This document shows, one piece after another, positions 13,401 through 23,480 of a DNA stretch of 64,000 nt. A program made the translations under genes and the position numbers. Location: NCBI RefSeq assembly GCF_000972845.2, contig NC_040022.1:6292979-6356978 (forward strand). The letters are read 5' to 3'. How positions within the stretch are numbered: the first letter of the stretch is position 1; the number at the start of each line of letters is the position of its first letter. Origin of the DNA: Larimichthys crocea. Taxonomy: Eukaryota; Chordata; Actinopteri; Sciaenidae. The notes beneath the pieces are model-generated. The model had not been told where the DNA came from. It worked only from the letters and a program-made list of their open reading frames with translations, and searched no databases.

Positions 13401-14766
13401 TTCCTCCAGCTCGTCCTCGAAGTCATCCGGCAGTGGTGGCAGCACGGGGTCAAAGTTCTTCTGAGCCACAGTGTCATGCACCGAGAGAACGGCCTGATGG
13501 GACAGAAAACAGATGTTGAGCTGATAGTGTGCCCGTGAACAGGTTAACCTGTCTCGGAGAGTCTGATTTCAGGGCAAATAAAAAAGGTTGCAGTAATGTA
13601 CACCACCTGTGTGTTTACCTTGAGATGTGGTGACGTCAGTAGGTGCAACAGCTCCTTCTCCTCTGTACTCATTGGTCCACTCTGCAGTTCCTCTGCCACC
13701 TGCCGACCACAAAACACGCATTAGCAGAGAGCCCTGACCTGGTTTGAACCTGTGCATGTGTATGTCTGTAATGTACGCCTCGGTTAACTGTAGAATAAAT
13801 GCAGAGACAGATACACAGACGTACACGCAGGGGAAGATAAGTAGCGAGCAGCTTAGGTCAGCAGTTTCCCCCTCTGATGACTGGTGAGAGCAGCAGGATA
13901 TGGAGGTTCATTAGATGAGTATCGGGATGATTCAGCACTTTGAGAACATTAAAATTCACTTTTGATACCTGCGTTGCTTCTCTGTGGGAGCTAACTCATT
14001 GTGACTGAGTACCGTGTCCCAAGTGGAAAAGTAATTTAGGGTGTGTGTGAGTGTGTGTGTGTGTGTGATGAACTTACATCCTCTGCCAGAGAAGAGGCAC
14101 TGTGGAGGACGGGTGTTGGACTCTGTCTCTCATACTGTCTCAGCTTCTCATGAATCTGTAACACAAACACGTAGTTCATTAGAACAGAGTTTCATAAAGG
14201 AATGTGCAGTTTGCAAGAACTTGTAGGCAGCCTAAGTAGGACTTGAGTCTTAGAGACTGCATTGGTTTAAATTATAAAAGTTATTATTAGTTTGAGCTTT
14301 TTATGTCTTTATTTGATAGGAACAGCTGAAGATAAACAGGAAATGGGACAACATGCAGCAGAGGGCCACGGGGTGGTATCAAACCCAGGCTGCTGTAGAA
14401 AGGATCCAGCTTTGGTACACGGGGCACGCTCTCTAACAGGTACACACCTTGGTTGTCTATTTTAATGCCTAACATGATTTATGTTTACAATTTTTTTTGT
14501 GCATATGACCTTCATTAGGTATCCCAAGCTCCTTTCACTGAAGACATCTTTGAGGAAGACCATGTCCTCTTTGTGATTGGCATCGGGACGCAGCTGAGAG
14601 GTCAGCAGGGCCAACGTTTCGTGTAGCCCTGCAGAGAAGAGGAATAAGAAAACCCTCGTGTAGATTAACAACAGATGGAGTACAGCAACCTTCAAGCAAT
14701 ATGGACAGTATGTGTTGAGTATCCATGCCAACTCATCTTACCCGCTCCTGCTGTGAGGACCGGCAT
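1743..14766 (-). CDS. mpp3: MPP3, MAGUK p55 scaffold protein (complete, 18 coding exons)
   Basis: Membrane-associated guanylate kinase that assembles polarity and adhesion complexes under the plasma membrane. Coding exons, 5-prime to 3-prime: 14766-14742, 14628-14510, 14155-14078, 13699-13619, 13493-13356, 13263-13182, 11553-11468, 10821-10747, 10582-10386, 8964-8900, 8070-8050, 7086-7045, 4720-4565, 4403-4323, 4233-4140, 4055-3947, 3703-3575, 1922-1743. All junctions are GT/AG and phases agree, giving 1,758 nt or 585 residues, the length I recall for human MPP3. Domain order is two L27 (about 7-118), PDZ (137-217), SH3 (229-297), HOOK, guanylate kinase-like (about 386-575). The start [17 protein letters not shown] resembles human MPP3; an in-frame ATG four codons upstream (14778) is an alternative. 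Similarity is from memory, but the domain order and specific stretches ([31 protein letters not shown]) favour MPP3 over MPP2, MPP4 or MPP7. No frameshift or internal stop was seen. Confidence 0.93.
2018..2700 (+). mobile_element. Tc1/mariner-like transposon fossil in the last mpp3 intron
   Basis: Plus-strand translations across frames give Tc1 transposase fragments: [19 protein letters not shown], then after a frameshift [17 protein letters not shown]. The left part carries a terminal-type sequence including GCAGGTGCTTCCACACAAG that I recognise from fish Tc1 family elements. Multiple stops and frameshifts make it inactive. The right terminus was not located. It sits antisense to mpp3. Confidence 0.7.
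4565..8964 (-). CDS. mpp3: mpp3 exons 10-13: HOOK region, including a 21-nt microexon
   Basis: Exons 8964-8900, 8070-8050 (21 nt), 7086-7045 (42 nt) and 4720-4565 encode the HOOK linker between SH3 and GK. The protein passes through [41 protein letters not shown] and a basic patch [12 protein letters not shown], then [19 protein letters not shown] leading into the GK fold. The Cys cluster and the basic patch resemble human MPP3. The microexon and the 42-nt exon are each phase 1 at both ends, so either could be skipped without changing frame. Confidence 0.85.
5585..5720 (+). other. G-rich tract in mpp3 intron 12
   Basis: The plus strand has many G runs of 3-6, densest at 5588-5635, then further runs to about 5720. 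This fits a potential G-quadruplex on the template strand of mpp3. It lies in the 2.3-kb intron 4721-7044, in which I see no exon; a 19-nt poly-T is also present near 6777. Confidence 0.6.
7783..7801. repeat. CA microsatellite in mpp3 intron 11
   Basis: Short (CA)n run; a (GT)n run follows at 7978-7996, only 54 bp from the donor side of the mpp3 microexon at 8050. Confidence 0.9.
9182..9692 (-). mobile_element. Short interspersed element with inverted ends in mpp3 intron 9
   Basis: Left end TGTTGTACTCAAGA pairs with the reverse complement of the right end (TGTTGTAGTTAAGA), about 510 bp apart. The right part has repeated CAAGAC-type words (minus strand), and the interior matches a fish repeat I recognise by its AGATCTCACAAAGGGTGAGG segment. 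It looks like a nonautonomous DNA element; I cannot name the family. No transposase is visible. Confidence 0.6.
10386..10582 (-). CDS. mpp3: mpp3 exon 9: SH3 domain
   Basis: One 197-nt exon encodes the SH3 core: [44 protein letters not shown] and [11 protein letters not shown]. The ALFDY and WW..K motifs are the usual SH3 landmarks. In MAGUKs this domain folds against the guanylate kinase domain through the HOOK strand that follows. The exon ends in phase 2 and splices cleanly to 8964. Confidence 0.93.
10747..13493 (-). CDS. mpp3: mpp3 exons 5-8: linker and PDZ domain
   Basis: Exons 13493-13356, 13263-13182, 11553-11468 and 10821-10747 encode the end of L27C, an acidic linker ([16 protein letters not shown]) and the PDZ domain. 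The PDZ shows the carboxylate-binding loop EPLGATI, the core block [32 protein letters not shown] and [20 protein letters not shown]. The PDZ domain is split by introns after SG|L (phase 1), after QLL and after the SK that closes the block (both phase 0). In the MPP family this domain binds C-terminal tails of membrane proteins. Confidence 0.9.
12542..12775 (-). mobile_element. Non-LTR retrotransposon 3-prime fragment in mpp3 intron 6
   Basis: The minus strand has an open stretch with the blocks [20 protein letters not shown] and [16 protein letters not shown]. This pattern (DP..PL...F.LLPSG.RYR) is typical of the C-terminal tail of fish LINE reverse transcriptases. The domains upstream are absent, so it is a 5-prime-truncated relic lying in the same orientation as mpp3. 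Confidence 0.5.
13619..14628 (-). CDS. mpp3: mpp3 exons 2-4: tandem L27 domains
   Basis: Three exons (14628-14510, 14155-14078, 13699-13619) encode about residues 9-101, covering L27N and most of L27C. L27 domains are short helical modules that pair with L27 domains of partners such as LIN7, DLG and PALS1-type proteins. Visible blocks are [51 protein letters not shown] and [14 protein letters not shown]. Introns after exons 2, 3 and 4 are phase 0. The exon 2 donor reads GTCATA, a weak match to GTRAGT, but the frame and the MPP3-like junction LMK|IHEKL support it. Confidence 0.88.
14041..14068. repeat. GT microsatellite next to mpp3 exon 3 donor
   Basis: Interrupted (GT)n run beginning ten bases beyond the exon 3 boundary at 14078; on the transcript it is a CA-rich intronic tract just downstream of the donor, a type of sequence bound by hnRNP L. 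Confidence 0.85.
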
Positions 14767-14809
14767 GGCTTCTTTCATGGGTCAGTGAGGTGAGGAGGGG
14801 GCAGGGGAC
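14767..14809 (-). other. mpp3: mpp3 5-prime UTR part of first coding exon
   Basis: Upstream of the chosen ATG the minus strand reads a pyrimidine tract ending CCCAG at 14810, a good splice acceptor. The first coding exon therefore probably begins at 14809 and an untranslated exon lies further upstream (to the right). Confidence 0.5.
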
Positions 14810-17800
14810 CTGGGCGGCAGGGGAAAGAGATAAATTATAAACGCAATTCACATGCTGACTGTTGCTTTCAGTTTCTATGAGACTGAGAAAAGTAATGGTG
14901 TTTTTGTGTATGTGTACGACTGGTGTAAAGGTATCTGGAGACCCATGTGTAGTAATTAGATTTGTAAATCATCTCTTTGTAGGCTTCATGCTGCATTTCC
15001 TATTTCGCAGTGCAATTAATCAGCACTAAAAAAAGTACAGTGAAGGCTGATGGGAATGGTGTATACATTGCTAATAACTGAAATCAGCTTGAAATTTCTT
15101 TACATGTCATTGTACCTATAATGGGACATGTAAAGAGATTTTCTGCAGCATATACTGCACTGTACAGTGACTTTCTATATTCATATTTATTTCTATATTG
15201 CTGGCAGATCTCTGAGTGACTCAAAGATAGAACTGGCTGAAGGACTGCACAGACTGCAGGATTACCGCAGCCCCTACCGATCAATATCTCTGTCACTCCA
15301 CTCAATATTCTCCATACTTTCTCCCGCTGAAAACATGAGTTAATAACATAATGATGACATATCATATCGACGACAAAACAGCAGAAAAAAAAACTTCACA
15401 AAGCCAAAAACAGGACAACAAAGCTGCATGTTAGCACTAAACCATTGCCAGGCCTGTTTGGATTTATTATAATATCGGTTGTGACAGGATATATAGAATA
15501 AATCAGTAGGTAAATATGGGCCTGTTAGTAATTTTTCAAAGATATGACATCTACACACAGTGTTATATAATCCACTGACATACTGTAGTAGTAGTAATAT
15601 TGACAGAATTTGTATTTAATGGTTTAGAAAAGAGGAGGAGGCCCAGTTGCTTAACCTGGCTGTCTGGCTCTAGTGTGCTTGTCTGCTGATCATGTTACAG
15701 TCTCCACCACCTTATGGAGGTCTGCCATGATGATGCATCTCTCTGTGGTGTATTACCTTGCACAGACAGTGTAGAGTTTATATAAATGGTTATTTGTACA
15801 CATTCTTTCATAGTAATTCCATGTGTAATTGGTTAAACGTGTGTGTTTTCTTCATTTAACAATGTATGAATTTAGGTTTGTGCAATATTTACTCAGAAAC
15901 AAGTGACTGGTTGACAACTGACAAACCTTTCAGAAACATGATAAATATGATTGCTTTTTCACTATCTGAAGACGTAGGAGATAAGAAAACCTCTAGTGTA
16001 AGTCTAAACTGGCTTGTAAACCCTTCTAATAGATTGCTAGGCATTGTTCAGTTTTATAAGCTATTGCCTAATGTGCAGACTGGAGAAACAGGCATGTAGC
16101 AATGAGGTAAAAGCAGTGTTTACTTGGTCAAAGAGCAGGCTTACAGTCAGCAACATGAAGGCAGTACGATCTGGTACAAGACCAAAGAGCTAAGACAGAA
16201 CAGGAACAATGACAGTAAAGACTGACAGAGAATAACCAGCTCATTGTGGACCTCATGTGTAGCAGCTGTGAAGGCAGATGATTTGGTCAGGTGGTATACA
16301 GGAGCAGCAGACTCTGCAGTGGCAGCTACAGGACAGGTGAGGAATAGCAGCTCTGGGATTAAATGGTGTAACTGAATAGAGACAGACTAAATGGGAGGAT
16401 GAGTCAGAAGAGGACCATGAAGCAGATGAGTGCCAAATTATTCCAAATAGTTCATCAAGATGAGTGACAAGAACTTGGGTGGGAGGAAGTCAGGAGCTCC
16501 ATCAAATATCAGCAAACAACAACTTCAAGGCAAAAGGATTAAGATACTTGTATTACCGGTATATTATCTTAAAATCTCATCTCAAATTAGTCCAATATCT
16601 TCGTCTCGTATGTGACAACAATTCTACCTTTTTAAATAATTTGGTCAAAATAAAACGGGTCAGTACAATTGCAGCTCGATTGTCGTGTCTTCAGTCCAGA
16701 CTGAAATATCTCAATGAGATATAACTGCAAGACTAACAACATTCCCAGCAGCTATTTGTTTTTAACGCTGGTTAGCAATTATTAGCATACTTACACACTG
16801 AACTAAGTGGGTGAACACGTTAAACCTACTAAACATCATGAGGATTTAGCTCAAAGCACCATGGCAGCTACCATGGCTGTATATTATGATTTATTCACAT
16901 ATCCTATATCATATATTTAGTGTACACACACAACACAGAATAATTGTGTGTTTTATAGTGCCATAAAATTGGATTTAGGTTATCCGTGACACACAACCTG
17001 AAAACATCAACATCGATATGTAGTTCAGTAAGTAAAGAGTTCCTGAATGAGGCCAGAGAGGAAGCAACATGAACAAACTGCAGCCGTCTAAATCCTCAAC
17101 TTAAAATAAGTTTGATTTCATCCATGCTGCTGTTACAGTGAAATAAAACAGACCTGAACTCATCATACATCTTTATGTCATATGGAAATAACACATTTAA
17201 TATGAATCTCACTGTTTTATTGAAATCAGTTACTCACATACTTATAGCACTGTTAAACTATAGACTCTTATTTGGCATCTCTGCAAGCTTGTTCATGAGA
17301 AAACCGACAGTAAGTCAACCTGAATTTTACTTTAATGTTCCTATATTGAAAGCTTGCAATTTTCTCCCTCCTTCTAAAGCATTTCTAAAAGTATCCTTGC
17401 ACTTTGATGGTACATAACCAGAATATGATTAGCAAAGGCAGACAGAGACAGGAATGAGCTCATAAATAATGAACAAAGAGGATATTACAGAGCCAGAAAG
17501 AGGAAGATGAACAAGGGAGGCAGTACTTTCTTTTTGTTCTGTCAGGAGAATCAGTGGGATCAACACACAAGAGACATTCTCTTTATTCCTAAGTGTGTCA
17601 GCTGGGATAGTCTCCATATAACCTCACTATATTTAACTCAGAGAGCAGAGGAAAAACATCAATACAGCATCTCTAAGAATGATAAAGTGCTTCATTCTCA
17701 ATATTTACTTTTCACTGATGTTTTTTTATGTCAGCAACAACCATATTCAGCAAAGAAAGCCGTTAAAAGTTACCTCCCATCTCATCCCACCCATCTTATG

Positions 17801-20680
17801 ACTGATACAACTTGTAGACAGGTAGAAATAATGGGCAAATAAAAATTTGATGTCTCCCTCTTTAATGTGCAAAGTGCAGATTTATATTAATGACATGGTT
17901 TGCATGGATTGATTCATGATAGAGGACTGTACAGAGATGCAAGGTTATTTAAGTTCTGGACTTTTCAGTATATGTCTGTCTTTGTCATTTTTTTATTTTA
18001 ATTTCCACTTTTCTTTTTTATTTTAATTACTAACACCTTTAATGGGTGTAGATCCAACTAAAACCATATTTAGTCATCCCTTTTTCTAATAAAAAAAATA
18101 TGGAAGTATAATATGGAAATATAAAAAACACTCCTTATAACTTTTAACAAATAGAATGATCTAATAACTACAGTTGTCACTCACTGTGAACTTTCTCAAT
18201 CCATTAATATAGTTTCATGTACACAGCATCAAATTACATACACTACACATGCTATGCATCTATGTCTCTAATCTATAATTCAATAACTCCAACAATGCAT
18301 AGACTGGATATTAAAGTGTGTGATTTTGGTGGTTTATGAGGACATCTTACACAAGCCAGTAAAGGGATGTGGGGATCCATCTTTCCCTTTTCCCTAGAGA
18401 CAACTAAGACCAAACAGCTTCTTGTAATTTTAAGAATGCATTTGTATATTCAGAAACAAAATGGACACTAAAGGGTTTAGACGTCTGAGAGCCTGACTCT
18501 GTGAAAGAATTGTGAGGACCGGGTCCCTGATTTAATGATGATATATGAGGCCTATATTATCTGACTTTACACAAATGTTTCCCAAAAGGATTAAACTTTT
18601 AGTTGGTGTCACATAGTCTGTTTCAAAGGTTTGCAACATGATTAGAGAGTCTGTCCTTGATGAAGGATTAGAAAAATCTCATCATCATCGGCTCCTTTGT
18701 TAGTTCCACCACCAGCGCTGTCAAAATCAGCTTGAAGACAAGAAAAGCCATTGAGGAGAGAACAAAAGTTAATTAATTAGAGATTAAATGAGAACTACAG
18801 CCAATTTATGTGTTTCTGAATAATTCATCTGGATGTGGATGTGTTTAGAAATTGCAGCTTTTAAACAATTAAAAGCGTGCGGTTCATTACAATACTCTGC
18901 AGCTGTTCAGTCACTAACTGTCCTGGGAGAATGACATCATTTGCTAAACTGCTTTTGCATTGACATGGTGAGGTCATCAGAGAGATGCACTGTGGGAGCG
19001 CCTCTAAGTGGCACCTATGGAGGGGAGATAGCATTTCATTAGTGCAGTGCTTTAATATTTGAAAAATCTGTACACACTATCATTTATGTCAGTATAAAAT
19101 CCTTATTTCTAGACTACCTTCAATATATATTCATTATTAGTACATAACTGATTATTAGTATTATTTGATATCATGGAGCTGAGATACATGGGTAGTGTTT
19201 GTTATGATGTCTGTTACGTGGTCAAATAAATGTATTTTTGTGAGAATCAGATTTTGTTACTTTGTTAATTTTAGTTTATGCTGATGACGAGCTCTTACAG
19301 CTGCCTTTGCTGCTGACCTGGTGGTAAACAACATCTTCTGGCCATCATTCTGTTTATGTGAGGTGTTCAAAATTCAAAAGAAACTTGATGACATTGTGAC
19401 TCTTTGGGCTCACAGTCACTATCTGAACTACAAGTTAACACAGTTAGTATAGGGGAACTATATTTGTACTATCTACTCTTGTTAATACCAGTTTTTGTAG
19501 TTTTTAGGGTTGTATTAAAATTGGATGTTACAGCACAGCAAAGGAATATGATCTTTTCCCATAAAGCTCAGCGCTGTCAAGATGGTTTTTAATTGATAAA
19601 CAATGAAAATATGTGTGGCGAAGTTGAAATTTACACAAAAGCTTCATGAGCATGTTCATCGAGTTACATTGTGGGTAGAGTTGGCTCCAAATTTTGACAA
19701 GGAAGAAGAATGTATGAAATAAAAAAGACAGTATCTTTGGTTTTCCTGCATTCATCTTAATCCTTCTCCACTATCCACCATGAGTCCCAAAATGTTTTAG
19801 GTGTACAATGCTACATCAGGACGCTTTTGGTTGGAAAATCTGGTGTTAATGCTGATGTGCCTGTGGTCTTATCAGTGCAGTGGTCATCATTGTGTGTTTA
19901 TAGATTTTAAATTTAGTTAAGTTCATTGTGTATGCTCATAGTGAGTCAAGTAATGAATCTCCATCAGCAGCAGTTCTGTTAACAGTGAATGAAATGTCTA
20001 AATCCCACTGAAAAGCAACTCTGTGCTTCACAGAAGTCTTGCCAATGTGTATTTTTAATATTAGTATCAGCTCATTCTCTTAAACAAACATCAGAAAACC
20101 AGTAAAAATCAGTTCTTGTAAGGAACACATTCCTGCTTGTCTCACATCACTGCAAAAAACCTGCTACAAACATCAAATCGTCACCGATCCAAATATAGAC
20201 TCAGACATCTCACTTTTTGCATCTCGTCCCAGCAAAAAAATGACATTTTCAGTTCAAATCTAGTTAACAGCTTAGCCACGGATCACACGAACATGATGGA
20301 GCCCCAGTGAGGTCACAGAAAAAGCTCATAAATCAGCTGATCAGATTACAGCCTTCATCATGCAAAGTTCATCTACACACATTTAGCTGAAACACAGACA
20401 GATCAGACACTACTACAGCTGTGACTGCATTAATAACATGATCCTGAGTTAAATAAGAGATCTGTAAAATCAAATAACACACTTGTTCATCCATGCTTGA
20501 TACACTACATTCATAAATAAGTAATCTCAACTCACAGTACTCACATGAACACACGACCAACATACTCAGACATCCTGTCTCTGTGCTCCTCCTACTTCAT
20601 CCTACGCTGTCTCTTTTTTCCCCTCTTTGTTTCTGTTTATTCTTTTTGTCCCTGATTCATCTTTTTCTTTGTCACACTCA

Positions 20681-20959
20681 CACAAGCTTGTGCAGACGCA
20701 CTTTATTCTCATATTCAGTCACGAGCCCTGGAGGTGGTGTGACGTCGTATGGTTCAGCTGGGTAGTGGATGGCCCTCACAACAATCAACACAGTGCCAAG
20801 AGTTTCATCAGGTCTCTGTGATGCATCATCCAGTAAAACAGGAATGCTCAACTTGCTTTGCCTCGGGGCAATTTCGCAAAATGAAGGATATTTCTTTTTG
20901 AGATTAAAAAAATGTATCAGATAAAAGGAGTAGACATCAAGATCATTGATGTGGCACAA
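20681..20959 (-). other. Unassigned open frame with protein-like tail
   Basis: A 93-codon minus-strand frame ends in a non-repetitive stretch including SIPVLLDDASQRPDETLG, IVVRAIHYPAEPYDVTPPPG and LVTEYENKVRLHKLV. I do not recognise it. It has no partner exon that I can find. It may be chance, a decayed gene fragment or an untracked terminal exon. Confidence 0.15.
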
Positions 20960-22491
20960 GACTTTAAAGTTGAAATCTTCTCTCTTCTTGTGGCGCTACC
21001 AGGAAGGTACACTACCCTGAAGCTGATATAAGCAGGTTCTGACTGTGAGAGCCTTAAAGAAACAATAGAGTAGCCGCTGCTATCCTGAAACTGAGCAGTG
21101 TTTTCCTGTTTTCCTGTTAGTTGTAGTAATAATTCTTTTCAGCATTGATTATCCTGTTGATTAAGTTTGCAAAAAAATTTCCAGAGCTGGAGATTGTCAG
21201 ATATCTAAAAGTATCAAATCCACACATTTGAGAATCTGAAATCAGAAAACGTTATTAAGAATGATGAAGACCTTTTCTCTGCACAGACATAACAGTTTTC
21301 ACCACTGTACTGTAAATGTTGCCGCAATAAGGCGATCCATTCCTTGATTTATTTAACCTTTAGTTTCCTACCTTTCACCAGACTTTAAGGTGGCAGTTCA
21401 TTTTGAGAAGCCACTGAAAATAAACCAAATTTTAGGACTGAGAGTCATGCACACATACACACACCAAACACAACCATTAAGTGTATTTGTCTCCTTGAGA
21501 TACACCTTTCTGATCCATCATCTAGAAACCAAAGCTGCAGTGCTGCAGTGCTACTTAGCATTGTCCCAACAATTTCTCCTTAAAAAACATCATTATGTAA
21601 TTTGTCTACAGTGTATAAAACGACAGCCACTATTAGGATGACAGTTATATGTTTCTCTGTTGAAAAGGTTGATTAGGTTTAGGGACAAAAACAACTTGAT
21701 TGGAAACAACCAATTTGGGGTTTAAATGACTTCTTTACCAAGGTTAGAGAACCTTTGTCATCATGGTTACAATCAAAAATGTAGTTATGGTTAGATCGAC
21801 CTCGGCCACGCTCTGCGATAACAAATTTTTTGTTTTCGATTCAAGAAACAAACAGCAATCTCCCTCGTTATAGTCCGATGTTTTGTCGTCACTCTGTAAT
21901 CGCATTGCCTCCTTTTTTTCTCTGCCATTAAAAGGCTTTGTTATTTTAACATAAACATATGTCGCTTTGGGCCATTTGCGGAAAAAGGTATCGTTTTTTC
22001 TTGGATGAACAGTCTGCATTGTTTATGTGCCTATGTATGTCTAAAGATGTTTTCGCCCAAGATGTGCCATCTGGAGTGGTTATCATGATGCCTGTGAGGG
22101 TATAAGGATCATTAGAAACACCCTTCAAACATAACAGCTCTTAATGAAAATGTATTGTCCACATTGCTGTGAAAAAGCCTTGGCATCGACACACTACAAC
22201 ATCAAATGCTCGGTCAAGCTGTTCAGAGCAGGCTGCCTTTCAGGTTGACTTCAGTCTGCCAGATGACGGAGTCAACCCTGCTCCTATCCCTCCTTCTGGA
22301 CCATGGACCCCCTTATTCTGAGCTGCGTGCCTATGGTGGAGGATATTATTTCTGTATCAGTCACCAAACGATGAAAGAGAAGATTTTCAGCAATGCCAGA
22401 ATGAATGACTATTTAACACTGCAGGCTTGTGTACTAACAGGCAAACACACATAGCCACTGCTGGATGGTACAGTATATCAATGCAGGTGTC

Positions 22492-22690
22492 CACACACAC
22501 ACACACACAGCTGAGTGACAACATCTTGGTCAGTACATGATCAAGCATCTTGGCTCGACTCCTCGCTGCCTCGAGAATGAACACCGCTCACACATAGCTA
22601 ATCCACTGCCTGACAGTAATGGGAGGCAACACTAAGCATGTTTGGCCAGCGTCCAACATGCCTTTCACACACACACACACACACACACAC
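22492..22690. repeat. CA microsatellite pair
   Basis: (CA)n runs at 22492-22508 and 22666-22690, with a further interrupted run to about 22708. Confidence 0.85.
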
Positions 22691-23240
22691 AATACAAACA
22701 CACACACATTTCCTAGACTCGCACTGATGCTGAACACCACCCGTCATATAATCTCATATCAGGCGCAAGCAGAGGGTGTGGTCACACACAAACTTATATC
22801 ATCTAGAATGGAGGGAAACTACAGATGTTGACAGCTGACACACTCCTGAACACTGTCACTCAAACCCTAAACCCCATCTTCAATCCCCATACACCCACCC
22901 CCTCGCTGTTGCACAGCATAGCACAGGCAGATGTTTATTTCCCTCAATTTCCCCTCCTCTCTCTCTCTCTATTCTTACTTCCTCATGTCTGTGGAGCATA
23001 ATACCGGCCCTCCATCCCTCCCTCCTTCTCTCTCCTCCACCTCTCTGCATCACTCTGCAGTGCTACGCTGCTCTGCTCTCCCAACATACAGCATGCCGTC
23101 AGCTGGCAGACGGAGGAAGAAAAGGAAAACACACACTGGATAGCAGAGCATCCACGATACCTCATGTTCACGCTGGAAGGAAAAAAGGTGTTACAAAACA
23201 GACAAATGTGGACAGAAATGAGCAGGATCTGCCTTCTCAC

Positions 23241-23480
23241 CTTCTGGTCTCTCTGTGTTTGTGTCCCTTCTGACTGCAGCCACACTGTTTCTCTCGCTCT
23301 GATTCCTCCTCCTCCTCCTTCCTCCTTCTCCCTCCTCCTCCACTGGCTGCTGCTCTCACAAACCTGCTGCTGCTGAGTGTCCGCCTCTTCCCCTCTCTTT
23401 TCTCTGCCTCTCTCAGCCCCTCCCCTAGCCATCCTCCTCCCTTCACATCTCTGATGCTCTCTGTGGCCACAGCATCCGTG
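23241..23480 (-). promoter_or_regulatory. Candidate noncoding first exon/promoter area for mpp3
   Basis: On the minus strand this is a GA-rich, CAG/GAG-rich leader-like stretch ending in CCAGAAG|GTGAGAAG at 23241, a strong donor with no coding frame attached. It resembles 5-prime UTR exons of neural genes and lies 8.4 kb upstream of the mpp3 acceptor at 14809. This is inference from composition and one splice site only. Confidence 0.25.

Noticed and set aside
18660..18760. Minus-strand acidic open stretch (TNKGADDDEIF) with a possible acceptor
   Set aside because: Too short, no recognised family and no partner exon.
19270..19300. Plus-strand YADD-like peptide suggesting a reverse transcriptase
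   Set aside because: Only a few residues match (VYADDEL); the flanking translation has no other RT motifs and soon hits stops.
22983..23470. Long minus-strand open frames rich in Glu, Arg and Gly
   Set aside because: They arise from GA-rich low-complexity sequence; overlapping frames are equally open and none resembles a protein family. The stretch is kept only as a candidate untranslated exon.
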